From contig LS997562.1 in the NCBI GenBank assembly GCA_000469685.2, positions 24,295,802-24,359,801 on the forward strand: a stretch of DNA of 64,000 nt, written 5' to 3'. This document shows positions 37,401 to 48,180 of the stretch, piece after piece. Every line of letters starts with the position of its first letter. The stretch's first letter is position 1. The notes under the pieces are model-generated. The model did no database searches, was not told the DNA's origin, and saw nothing but the letters and a program-made list of their open reading frames with translations. A program made the translations under genes and the position numbers. Source of the stretch: Haemonchus contortus. Its lineage: Eukaryota; Nematoda; Chromadorea; Rhabditida; Trichostrongylidae.

Positions 37401-37630
37401 ATGTGGCGCGTTATACACATTTGCTCGGTCGGTTTCTCCAAACATATAACCGTACCGTAGATAAAAGCTGAACCGATGCCAGAAACTCTCTTCACATATG
37501 GCACTCTTAAGCTTTTACGGGTAATTCTGACACCCTTATGTTGCACAGTATATTTACATTTTCCCTAGGGGTTCCCTCCGAGTAAAAAGTGTATAAGCAT
37601 AGCACCGGCACACGTAGGCCCATGGATCTA
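34458..37630 (+). pseudogene. Decayed BEL/Pao-type retroelement body with protease and env-like pieces
   Basis: The frame 34697-35062 contains FCDSGAHKTIIEENLA, a retroviral-type aspartic protease core (DSG in place of the common DTG), preceded by an Asn/Gln-rich segment. Reverse transcriptase and integrase are absent. A family B MITE is inserted at 35105-35611. Further right, the frames 36904-37137 and 37207-37449 resemble the C-terminal ectodomain (Cys-rich, starting GCYRCLHGAQ) and the transmembrane tail of the phlebovirus-type envelope proteins carried by some nematode BEL/Pao elements. The GC-rich part at 35940-36240 has no clear identity. The element is broken and cannot be functional. 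Confidence 0.5.
35105..35611. mobile_element. Tc1-type MITE, family B copy 3
   Basis: 507 bp, ends CAGTAGCGCTTAGAAGTATT and the complement ending GCGCTACTG, flanked by TA on both sides. It interrupts the BEL/Pao-like remnant between its protease and env-like parts, so it inserted after that element. Confidence 0.82.
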
Positions 37631-37636
37631 TGAGAC

Positions 37637-38060
37637 GTGAGCGCTATGCCCGATCAAGCTGAAAATGCACCGTGTTCGTCTAACGCCGATATTTTGGCTG
37701 CTTTAGAGCAAGTGGTTGGCCCGACTGCACAGCCTCGAGGCAGCCGTCAACGAGCTGCTGAAGCGGTCGGATTCGCGAGTTCTGTATTTTCTGCTCAGTG
37801 GCAAACAATTGCGACGGTCACAACACGTGCAACCGCTTGCCCGCGGTTGCGAAAACTATGCAGGTGGCGAGGCTTTGTGGTCGATGTCTCGAACCTGGCG
37901 ACGGTTGTGGCGTGCAGTGTGCGGGCTGTGAGAGAGCACACAATGTGCTTCTGTGCGCCAACCGAGGACAAGGCGGCGGGTTCAAACAACGATGGCAGCG
38001 CGCTGGTACTTCGAATAAAAAGAAAAATGTTTTTCATGTATAAATGAATTCGTTGTGGTC
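37637..38060 (+). pseudogene. Gag zinc-knuckle-like fragment
   Basis: In the frame starting 37798 a Cys/His segment reads CGRCLEPGDGCGVQCAGC and then RAHNVLLCANR, resembling the nucleocapsid knuckles of BEL/Pao Gag. Two other frames of the same stretch carry a coiled-coil-like LEAAVNELLKR. The frames are shifted relative to each other. A purine-rich GGCGGGAG directly precedes the LTR copy at 38069, as a polypurine tract would. Confidence 0.4.
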
Positions 38061-38068
38061 GGCGGGAG

Positions 38069-39137
38069 TGTTCTGGCATAGGCCAGAACCCGCCGTCGTC
38101 GCTGCTCCCCGGGGCGGGGTCAGACCTCTCTTACTTACTTTTGCACCACCCGTGAGCAGGGTATTTTGTGTAGTTTAAATATTAGGTTGGCAAATAAGTC
38201 CTGCGACAAAATGGAGACCTTTTTTAAATCATTTCTAAATTTTTTCATACCAATCAATTTTCGGAAAAATATTTACCGTAGAAGTCAACAACCTTCTTTT
38301 ATCCTTTGAGCCAATCACTGATGCCATCTCTTCAGGAGTAAGGGAGCTGTGATTCGAAGAAGTAATTGACTGCCGTTTCTGGATCACATTAAGTTACGAA
38401 TTTCCTTTCTTCAACGGGGTGCTCAAAAAGGCGGACACACGGTAGTTAAAAGGGGGAACACTCCGGGAGTACGACTGATGAGTAGCCTGGAACCAAGCGG
38501 GATCGGTGAACTTTTGACGTGAGTCTAAAGCGAATTTTCGACTTGCGTTCTCCCTCTGTGGGGACCTGATTTACGGTCTGATCGTCCTTCTCTAAACCGG
38601 TTGGCCAAATAAAGGGGATCATAGTTGCAAGCGATAGCTGTGTCCAACTACTCCACGTTTAGCAACTCACAGTGGATGGATTCCTTCAACTTCCATCAAA
38701 TTAAAGGACGATGCTTGCGTTACTCCAAAGGCTAGTATCTCCTGCAATGGAGCGATCCAAGCGATTGTTGACCGTCGATCGGTGAGCAGTGCTGGCATCG
38801 AATAGATTGCTGATATTTCGAGCCGCTACACCCGCGTTTTTTCCTTGGCGTGCTAGGTAGAAGGTGATGATACGAATCGGGTGTTGTCCATTCATTGACC
38901 GTAATACTGTGAAAGCCCACACGCGTGCCCTTATTCACTCATGTGTTGATTGCCCGGGGAATGTCCTACAAGTTTATCATCCTTGCTACCGTGTTCACAC
39001 TGTTGATGCAAATTTTCAACACTTCAAATTTTTTGTCGCAGGACTTATTTGCCAACCTAATAAATTCATCCTACCACTGAACCGTGTAACTTTTGCTCGT
39101 TTATCAAGGAGACCAACGATCTCTCTGAACTTATACA
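38069..39137 (+). repeat. Probable LTR (right copy), split by a mariner
   Basis: Homologous to 34264-34457 once the 879-bp mariner (38182-39060) and one TA are removed. It continues into AAGGCGCCACCC, similar to the bases following the left copy, and then into a charged helical frame (RLKKEVADAQRLAEAI, about 39165-39240). This suggests another truncated element copy begins here. Confidence 0.6.
38182..39060 (-). pseudogene. Mariner transposon with intact ends and decayed transposase
   Basis: Perfect 30-bp inverted ends start TTAGGTTGGCAAATAAGTCC; TA flanks at 38180-38181 and 39061-39062. On the minus strand the N-terminal helix-turn-helix is recognisable (AGVAARNISNLFDASTAHRS, then GDTSL; about 38860-38730), and near the left end a C-terminal WLKG...DFYGKYF-like segment (about 38330-38270). 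The middle with the catalytic aspartates is deleted or frameshifted. Ends are much better preserved than the coding part. Confidence 0.82.
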
Positions 39138-39787
39138 AAGGCGCCACCCTTCTGTCTAGGCCATCATCGCACGGCTCAAGAAAGAGGTGGCCGACGCTCA
39201 AAGGTTAGCGGAAGCGATAATTCAAGCGATGAACAATTATGTAAGGGACTAAGTGTGGGGACCCTAGGAGATAACGAATTAGGAATTTCCATGGAAAAAT
39301 GAGGAATACTATTTTGATAAAGGGGCTGACTGGTTGAAAAGGATCTGCTAGTGGAAGAAAAGTGGAACAAAATGGCATATTTCTGCTATGGTAAGAAATT
39401 TTGGGATAGCGCTAAGAATGGGAACACTGGAGGAGAACTGAAGAAAGGTGCACTTTCAGTTAAACATAGTTACAGTTAGTTAAGAGGGTTGCTATCTCTG
39501 GATTGAACTCATGGTTGTAGACGGATAGCAAATTCATGTGCAATTCATACTCACAAGCGGTTGAAGTTTTATGGTTGCCATCTTCAAAGACTTTCCATAG
39601 CCGTGCAAGGATGAATAAACTCATTAATAAGAGACAAGTTTCACGACGGGTTTGTGTAGATCATTAACGAGAGCTGCTGTAATTACTGATAGACATTATA
39701 GAGTAATTGCAGGAAGAGAAATTTCATCTTCTCCTCTCTTAAAATGCGAAGGATTACTCACCGAATCGCACTTTGCCTGCTTCAAAG
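39138..39787. other. Region without a recognised gene
   Basis: The first 100 bp carry the retroelement Gag-like helix noted above. The remainder is AT-rich and probably includes the 3' UTR of the minus-strand gene ending at 39788. Confidence 0.45.
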
Positions 39788-40397
39788 CTACTTCAAAGCT
39801 GCTACGGCCGCTGCATTCCTAGTTACTTGTTCAGGTTTTACGCCACCGCTTGTAGGAAACCTTCCACCAAGTTGAGGTTTTTTCATGGCAGCTCCCTCTC
39901 CTTCATCGCCACCCTCGTCGAGGGCATACAACTCTTGAGCCCAATCTGTGAGGTGCTGAAAAGCAACCTTGTATTGATATATCTATTTTCTCGGTATTTA
40001 TGGTGACTTTTCGATTGTTTTCGAAAAAGATCAGAGATGAGAACCCAAACGAGATTTCTGACCTGAACAATGTCTTCGGGGTCAGGATACGATAATGGTA
40101 AAAGCCAAGCCACTGATTCGTCGGCTTCACTCAAACCGCTTTCAGCCAATGTTAGATATGAAGTAAGCGTCAGCTGTAATCATTGCTCGTAACACTCAAC
40201 TCTGGCAATTTGGGTAGCATCAGACCGTCCAAGAAAGTGCTTCAGTGTGAGGCAGATAAAAGGATTGCACGCGAATTTGTCCAGTACGAAGAAGGAGCAG
40301 TGGAGGCAGACTTCTTATGTACGAGCTTTACGACGCGAACGGCGTCGAAGAGCACAGGTAAGGTTCGCAACATTCCTGCTTGAAGAAGAAGGCTCAT
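39788..40397 (-). CDS. Possible small gene, 114 residues, function unknown
   Basis: Exons in coding order: 40332-40397, 40063-40173, 39788-39955 (stop TAG); phases agree (all phase 0). Product begins MSLLLQAGMLRTLPVLFDAV, continues TLAESGLSEADESVAWLLPL and SYPDPEDIVQ, then HLTDWAQELYALDEGGDEGE, and ends RNAAAVAALK. The second and third exons are the best supported (clear ATTACAG and TTTTCAG-like acceptors, CAG/GTCAGA donor). The first exon is bounded by TTTCTAG directly before ATG, a possible SL site, and a GTC/GTAAAG donor. I do not recognise the family. The start could instead lie further upstream. Confidence 0.45.
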
Positions 40398-41471
40398 CTA
40401 GAAAGCCATACACATAGAAAGAGGTGAAGTGAGAAAAGGCTACATAGCTGAAGAGGGATCAGGTTCTCGTATTACGAAGACGGATTGTACGTAAAGTAGA
40501 CTTTACTTATTGGCCTTCCTGTAAAAATGGCGAAACAGAACACCCATTATTTCGCTGTTTTCTTCACATGTTCCGTGAGGGAATGTAAGAAATTTCAATT
40601 TCAATTTACAGAAGAAGTATATTGACAAACGACGTTGCCATTATATGCATACTTTCTGGGTTGGAATTCACTTCTAAACACGCGTAGTATATGTAAGCTC
40701 TTCCCTAACCAGGGTCCGTTCATCAGTGCCGAAGTTGTGGGAAGCACTATACCAAATTCACGCCCAAGGTACATAATGCAGTACTATCAAAATGACTAGG
40801 ACAATTATGTTTTGGTATAGGTTTGCATCCTAAAAGACATAGTTCACGATAATTTTGAGGTATCCTTTCCAAGTTTAAAAGCTGAAGTGTTGGTGCAGAG
40901 TTGTGCCTCGGTGGCGAAGAAAACGAGGAAATTCACAGGCTTCGCAAAAAATAGGTTTAGGCTCTACCATGATGGAAGTGCATGCACGGTGCGATGTCGG
41001 ACAGATTTTTGCATTGCCACCTTCACAGACAGTGCTAATGACACCGGTTCAGTTGTGCAAGGCGTTGCTCATGGATGGAAAAAGGTTTACCCAGGTAGTT
41101 CGACGCATAAAAAGATTTTCTGTCGCCTTTTGATTTGTTCGTTCCTGCACGCATGCATTAGCCTCATGATTCTCAGTGATCGACGAACACAGATGCGACT
41201 AGAATTTGCTCAACAAAATATGCAGCGATCCCTTCCCATCACAATTTCACTTGAGAATAGTAAAAGCTTTTGAAATCAAGTTAAGCCCTCAAAAAAGTTC
41301 GCAGAATCCACATGTTCAGATTTTCACGTGTTTCTCTTCACAATCAGATGAGTTCCGTTCAGTCTCGATGAAATCTGATCGACTGAGCGTTTGTGCCGTC
41401 AATGTGGTTCCCATCTATAGACCGAGTGTGAGAAGGCCCGCTGAAGCCCCGTTGGTCAAGAGAACACGAGA
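40398..41471. other. Intergenic region with a MITE remnant
   Basis: From about 40834 to 41090 the sequence resembles the left half of the TTAA-flanked MITE family A (ATAGTTCACGATAATTTTGA, then GTGGCGAAGAAAACGAGG). The rest has no supported gene. The plus frame 41206-41670 is mainly antisense to tetraspanin exons. Confidence 0.5.
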
Positions 41472-44400
41472 TTATCCTTCGATTCGAGGAAAATTGCCTG
41501 AGGGGACCCAGAACCACGATGAGGGTAGAGCTTCAGAAATGGATGACATCGAAATACTAAAAGCTTTTAAAATTCTAACACCTACTTGGGCAAACACAAG
41601 TGCAATTATTTCGAAGACGATTGCTACAGATAAAAGCCAAATGGGGAGCATCGGATCGAGCACTCCCTGATTTGACGTGAGCAGTGCCGAAAGGCAACCT
41701 GAAACATGAATATGTTGAATGCTGCCAATATTTCCAAGGGCAGGGCAGCAGCTGAAATTAATCCAAGGCCAGCAACAGGTACGTATACCGATTGGGAACG
41801 ACACCTGTGCTTTTATACCATCTTTCGTGGAATACATCGCCTTCGATATTCAATTCAGCCAATCGGTATTCAGTACATTCCACACTGAGACAACATGATA
41901 GCGGATAAAGACAGGTAGTCTCGTCGTGAGGGCATGACTGCAACGTCTTTTCCCTCTGCATTGGACTGCAAAGCAGTTTCTGCACAACAGAATTTCAGGA
42001 AACAGTTATACCCAACTCCTTCCAACAACATGAGTCGATCCTACGTTTTTATAAACGGAAAGGATGATCTTACCGAATAAAGTGAAATGGTATGTAAAGC
42101 TCACTTAACACTTCCATAAAGGTCAATTGCCGATAGGTCTTCATAATCTTCAGCGCTTCCTATGCCACAGCAGTCGTACTTCGCCTAGAAAAAAAAGTAG
42201 AAATTCAAGAAAGGAAAACCTCAGAACCAGCGCAAAGCACTATTGGATACAGCGGTTCTCTCGCAGGTACTGACTACTGTGATACGCCCCTAAGGAAGAT
42301 CAGAAAGTATGCAGATGAAAAACCACGAATCCTAGTGCAGGAAAACGGACACTGTATTGATGTTTGCTATTGGAATAAACTATTATCCAAAAATATTCAA
42401 ATATTCAAATGAGAGACGAAATTTCCATTCCCTGTAATGGTTGCAAGCGCTGCTCTCAAGTCAACGCAATCCTTCGAAGAATCTTCAGTTTTTTGCACAA
42501 AGTATGGTCAAATTTCGCAATTTACCTGTAGTTTGTCGACTATATAACGAGCCTCAGGATTACTGTCATAGCCGGCGATTTTCTGAAACAGAGCAATTCA
42601 CAAAAGTGCAGAGATCCGACGTGACGTGACTAATGTTCTTTAGACCTTATTAGAGTCTGCCTATACACCTTTGCGGAAAGATGGAAATGGATTTTTTTGC
42701 GATTGAACATCATCAGCAGCACGAATAGTCTATGGAGATGTAAATTAGGGGCCCGCAAGTTATTGTGTTGGAGCGGTGCAGTTGTAACAACCGATATCGA
42801 CCTCTTCTATAGGAGGCACTGACTGTCCAGGTTTACAAAAAAGGTATGGAGGGGCTTTTACAGTGCGTTCGAAGAGCAATCTTAGTGAGAAGGCATTAGT
42901 TACCTAATTCAAAAGGTTTGCTCACCTTTATTATTATTCGGATATACTTCTCGCACCAGAAATATCTGTTGAAGATGGGCTCTGGGAAGTGCTTCTGTTT
43001 CATACTGTTCTATTTATCAACGACACATCCTTTCAGAAATACGGACACAATAAGGAGACGAACAGTTAGACCCAGGCAGGGCTGTCCCTGATCGACACAA
43101 CTTTCTCCCTTTTGTATTGGTTCAACATACTTTCAATGCGATTCTTAGTGAGCATGTGTGGGGTTTAGTGTATGTTATCGTAGGGTTAGTCAGAATAGGT
43201 CACTCCAATCTGAATTCTTGCCAACACCGGCTTATATCTACTCCTCACTGGCCTCTTTTGAAGCCGATGAGGATTGGATCTCATCGTAATATGTAATCGC
43301 TGAGAAGTACCTATTCCGCATTTCCGCTGAGACATAGTTTCGGGTAAAATGAGTACTTATTGAAGAGCCTGTACCCTCTCAGCAGTATTCCCATCGTACT
43401 ACTGAGAAAGTGCACACGAGAAGTAGGGAACTCGCCTTTAGAGCGGCGCGCTGCTCAATGCTACTGCTACAAAGCCTGATGGCGAGTTTCCTGGCCTACT
43501 ACAAAAGTTCAGCGAATCGAATGGATTCATCGGAATACGACCTCGATGGGCGTGAAACACTCTTCCCCTAGCAGAAATCGAATGGGAAGGAGTAACGGAG
43601 TAACATGCAACGAAGAATATGTGAGATTTGTCTCATTAGGTGAACACGGATTATTGCAGCTGGGAATCCAACCATATTACAAAGAACTGCTACCTGCATG
43701 CGCATAGATAGTGAGACTTCAGCCATAAAGCCCTGCATGTCTACAACTATGTATCTTATCCTTCTAATGTACTCAATAAGTAAATCAAAAGTACGACTAC
43801 AAAATTTTCAGCAACTTACGCGTAGAAGGCCGTCTGCTAACGCACGTTTGAATTCCTTAGCATATACAGTACACAACACCACCGACATGAGTAATGCTGC
43901 TACGGCCAAGCACATGAATAGCGCTTTCTCCTGAAAAGGTGAGTTGTTGTGCTGCAAAATCTCACTCAGACTGCTATCCAACCCTCCTGCTCAGCCTTTT
44001 TTGAGCAAAAATGCATCAGAGATCCGAATAGCTGTAATTAATACCACAAACGTAGAAGATGGTTTGACGTACATTCACGAGGTCAACATTCTATGCCCTC
44101 GGTTACAGGAATGAGTCTGGAATAATCGGTGCAGAACCGGTGGCAAAGCATGAGCGGAAGTCCGCAAACTTTGCGAAATTCAAAAGTTCGTTGAACTAGT
44201 TGAAGTAGGGGGTTGCTTGGGGACTATGACTGCGGTAGTGATGGAAGAGATATTCGGACGAGATTTTGGTGGTACGCAATTGCATATAGAGTTGGCTGCA
44301 GTAAGTAAAAATGCCAAAAGTTGTTTTCCATTGTCGCCATTTTCAGGAACTGCATGTTGTTATAGTTTTTGGCATTAAATGGCAATTGATGATTCGGAGT

Positions 44401-46915
44401 ATCAAATTACAAAGATACTAATTTCCAACAGCAACCAGTCCGTGTTTGTTATACAATGGCACAATTATTGAGCTCTTCTTCATACCATCTGGGGCGTTTT
44501 TCGTCCCGGCAATGGCGCATAGGCAATTTCTGTGGCCCAGACATTTTGTAACTGTAGGAAAACCGTGAAGCCATTCACATCGCAGTGTTAAGCGGAAAAG
44601 GTAGAAATGTAGTTCATGGAAAACAGAAACACTGGAACTGCCCGAGCTATGCAAGAAGCTGGCAAAAACAGGAAGGCTCTCCCATGATGGACACACTACG
44701 CCGGCGGATATAAATGCTCACACCCAGCTGCAAGTTCCGTAAGCCAGTTTGGAAACAGAGAGAGAGGGTCCCTACACAATACTGCAAGTATATGATAATG
44801 TCGATTTAGCAATGGAAAATCCGCTCATGCTGTCGGAAATGGCCATGGACTTAAAGTGGTTTCTGATAGCGCTCTTTTTGAAGTTCAGAGAACTGTACTA
44901 TTGATTGTGAGATTCGCTCTCGCAAGACAACGATCAGTGCTCTCACGTCTAATAGTCAACTTCAGATCTGATCAATCAGAGTAAGGTGAATCCCAAGGGA
45001 AGCCAAAGCAATATCCTCCATGTATAGAGACTCTGGAACCATCACTCATTCTCTGAGTGTCGTTTCCCATTAATCCTACGATCTCGTCTTGTCTAAGTCC
45101 GTGAAGTAGCTGTACGTAAAAATAGTTGGGTCACTTCAATGAGCCTTCTAAGTAGAGAGAACTGTCTTTCTTAAGTTAGATTTCGCAGTATAAAAAAAAC
45201 TGAGACACCGCATTGATAAATCCTTCCTCGAACGCCCTGTTGCGACCTAATAGCCACGGAAATATTCACCCTTTGCGTCTCTATGCCCAGAGCCCTTTCT
45301 TCTCTACGTCATGAATGTGACGGGCTTCTTGGTGGGCTGGCGTCTTTTCCATTTCAGTGCGTTATGACGGTATTACAAATTTCGTTTGGAGTACCAAGTC
45401 TGTTGTGTTCCCTGAATTTTCAAAATAAGCGGCAGTGCTCTCGCAATGGCTACCGTATCCTTCCACTGGGGAATGACGACCTCCCCTCCATAGCGGATCG
45501 ATGCGGCCAGGATCCTACGATTTTCGGGGAAAAGTACCCACATACGGTCTGGCAGCGAGGCAGGTACATCTACGCTTGCTCCGATTGCAATTGAGAGTTT
45601 CTTCCATTTGATGGATAAGGACGCATAGGGTTTCTGTACCGTTGCTAAAGGTTCGAAAAAACCTTGTGAAATGGTCCTCACGAGAGGATCGTGTAACATA
45701 AATAGGTTATCATTTCCACATCCATAAGTCATTCTTATTCTCAATTTTCGACTGAGACTCCATCAATAACTCAGATATTTTAGAAAGAATTTACAGATGC
45801 TGTCTTCATTTCCACCCGCAATCTAGTAATCACTTGTCCTTGTACTACATTTGCGCTCCATACTTGGACACAAATTGTCATCACACTCAGAGCAGCCACT
45901 CCAAGCGCCTTACGATTGATTATCGGCATGCTCGCTTCTAGAAGTGGTATGACGTCGGACCTAAAAAGAGCAGTATCACTTTCATACTCCGAAATTGCGT
46001 ATTAGATTTGCGGGAAAGTTCTGCCCCATTTTCTAACAGCGAGCTTTACTGATGTACTGAAATAAACGAAGTCAAAAACATCTATAATGGCTGTCGGCTA
46101 CTTCATGCCGACATTCAAGCAGATTGTAGATATCATTCCTCCATGCAATGCGGGCTGGTGCAAACGACACCAATTCAATTTCGACATGGGCTCGAGTTTT
46201 GAGACTTTCCCTTTCAAAGTGTTAAGTATTATAGAAGAGCAGACAGTTGGATGCTCATTTGCCGGAGTTGGATGCCCGATGCCTGGTCTATATGGGAATG
46301 CGATAGCACTCTTTAATAATGGTGCACGTCGACTTTACATCTCTTGCAATGAGCAGGTTAGTATTGGCATGCTAGTATAATTCGAACAATTACTTGCCGC
46401 CAGTGACTATCTGTTGGCAAATCCGTAGCTGTTGCGAGTAAAAATTGTCAGAGATAGTAGATCCCTCATCCAGCAGTTGCAAAAGCTCTGGCATATGTAC
46501 ATCCCACTAGAGTGACAGCATGACAGCATATATGAAGTTTGTCCTCTGTTAATTGAGGGCCATTAACAGAGGTGATACTCTTAACCTGCCATTTTTGCGT
46601 TGCCACTCAGACGCTGTGAAATTGAGAGCAGATCTACCGAATTCGAAAAAAGGAATAAACCTTCTCCGCCACTTGAATCCAAATGCAAAAGTCGAAAAGA
46701 CCTTACCTGAGAAGTGTCAAGTAGGCGAATACTTCTTGTGATACCAGAACACATAGCACCAACGTCGACATACTGAATGCTAACGTGGCTGCACATCTGA
46801 ACACTGCCCGTCGGAATGGACTTGCGCGACAGCTAAGAAGGACCATCGATGCAGATGGTCCATCGACTAGCAGACGTGGATCACAGCTCTTTGAGTGAAT
46901 GAACATATCCATCAT
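41472..46915 (-). CDS. Tetraspanin
   Basis: Exons in coding order: 46707-46915, 45795-45960, 43820-43930, 42526-42582, 42110-42184, 41805-41979, 41699-41751, 41472-41666; phases all agree, giving 346 residues. Tetraspanins organise membrane microdomains. Visible order: TM1 (CAATLAFSMSTLVLCVLV, exon 1), TM2 (ALGVAALSVMTICVQVW, exon 2), TM3 (ALFMCLAVAALLMSVVLC, exon 3), then the large extracellular loop with ADGLLRKIAGYDSNPEARYI, the signature AKYDCCGIGSAEDY (CCG), a later LYPLSCCLSVEC, and TM4 (LPIWLLSVAIVFEIIALVFA) followed by a cytoplasmic tail ending NFPRIEG. The CCG motif and topology are diagnostic. It is longer than most tetraspanins (about 230-300), with a 30-40 residue N-terminal cytoplasmic part. 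The exon 2 donor (TCT/GTAAAT) could instead be CGG/GTGGAA 15 bp earlier. The first ATG of three nearby is used. Confidence 0.87.
44180..44310 (+). repeat. MITE family A fragment
   Basis: Shares GTTGAAGTAG, TTCGGACGAGATTT and CGCAATTGCATATAGAG-like blocks, in order, with the middle of the TTAA-flanked MITEs. Both ends are missing. It lies in tetraspanin intron 2. Confidence 0.4.
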
Positions 46916-47682
46916 ATTATAATATCAATAATGTTGATATCGGAGCTTTCTTACGTTTACAGCACTTGCACGAGTTCAAAATGAGCATGGGAAGTTGGTA
47001 TTGTTAAGCAATGAACGATAGGGTGATCGGTAGTGCATCCATGAGGACAACTTCGAAAGAATCGGCGAAGAGCCATTATAAAGAATGTTTTTCCGATGTG
47101 ATTATGTGAATTCACGGAAAGAGCGAAAACGCCCGATTGGACAAGCTCTGAACAAATCATTACTGAGTGATCTCAAATAATCAATCAGTCATCATTATCA
47201 CCTGGTCACCCTTGAACTTCCTTCCATTCGTGCAGTTCAGGCACCATCATAGTGCACTTAAAGTCGGACTCTTTATTGCATTGCTCCCGCTTATTTCGCA
47301 TCTTTACTATGCTTCCCTCGCATCACCTTTCGCCGCTCTAGCACTTTCATCTCCTATCCTGCAAAAGTGCAAACCTTAAGTTTTGTATATGTTCTATTCA
47401 TAGAAACACACCCACCGAAAGTCTTTTAGTGCCGTTGCAAGACATTCTCCTCAGCAGGTAATACCTTTTCCGGGTAGTAAATTAGTTACCAAACAATGCA
47501 CCATTGCATGGTAGCATGATAAATGACTCCAAATTTAGTTGCACCTTGGTTTACCTCGCATTCGTCGAAGGTGGGAGGTTCTGGACAAGTTCTCCTTACC
47601 TCTTTGCAGGAAATCGTAACTATGCACGCATTAATGACTCACGAGCTTGATAAATATGATCACTGGTTCTTTTCTTACTTGA
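46916..47682. other. Upstream of the tetraspanin gene
   Basis: The tetraspanin promoter is expected just right of 46915; an inverted pair ATCAACATTATTGATAT lies at about 46921-46940. A short frame after CTTTGCAG at 47607 could be an exon on the plus strand but has no partner. No gene supported. Confidence 0.4.
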
Positions 47683-48180
47683 AGGCTTACTTCACGATAA
47701 TTTTAAGGTACCCTTTTAAGTCGAAAAGCGGAAATATTGGTTGGGACTAGTGTCCGAAGGTTGAGGAAGCAAGGAAGTTCGCCGGTTTTGCGAGGAACAG
47801 GACTCCTCAAAGGCAGTGGAAATAGAAGTTGTACGAGATTACCGTGACGAAAGTAGTATGGCAGGTGTATTTGGACGAGATTTCAATTTTTGCAACTGCG
47901 CAAAGAGCTGACTACGCAATACTGTACAGAATTGCCTTTTACTGTCGCTATAAGTCACGAGTAGTTGTTTGAATTTCCTTTATGGTTTCCCTTGTGAATG
48001 GTGCAGCTTCTACACTACCGTTGAAACCGTTCACGCACATACAAGGGACAATCGTTAAGCCTTTATAACGCCCTACCCAGGCCGATTTCCGACCTGACAG
48101 CGCCACATATGGTATACTACGGGGCACAGATTTATTCTAGCGGGATATATCACAGGCCGTTTTTATTGTGTACTGTGCCT
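47683..48180 (+). mobile_element. TTAA-flanked MITE, family A copy 3
   Basis: 498 bp; flanks degraded to TTGA and TTAC. Left end AGGCTTACTTCACGATAA; right end GTACTGTGCCT. Same orientation as the copy at 17734 and shares most of its length. Confidence 0.72.

Noticed and set aside
40183..40383. Plus-strand exon with a GTAAGG donor
   Set aside because: Overlaps the first exon of the minus-strand 114-residue gene model; two frames are equally open and no partner exon was found.
43697..43745. Possible extra tetraspanin exon (MQGFMAEVSLSMRMQ)
   Set aside because: Its phase does not fit either neighbour, while exons 43820-43930 and 42526-42582 join directly and give the expected tetraspanin loop.
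45373..45744. 123-codon minus-strand frame inside the tetraspanin gene
   Set aside because: The flanking exons join in phase without it and it has no recognisable domain.
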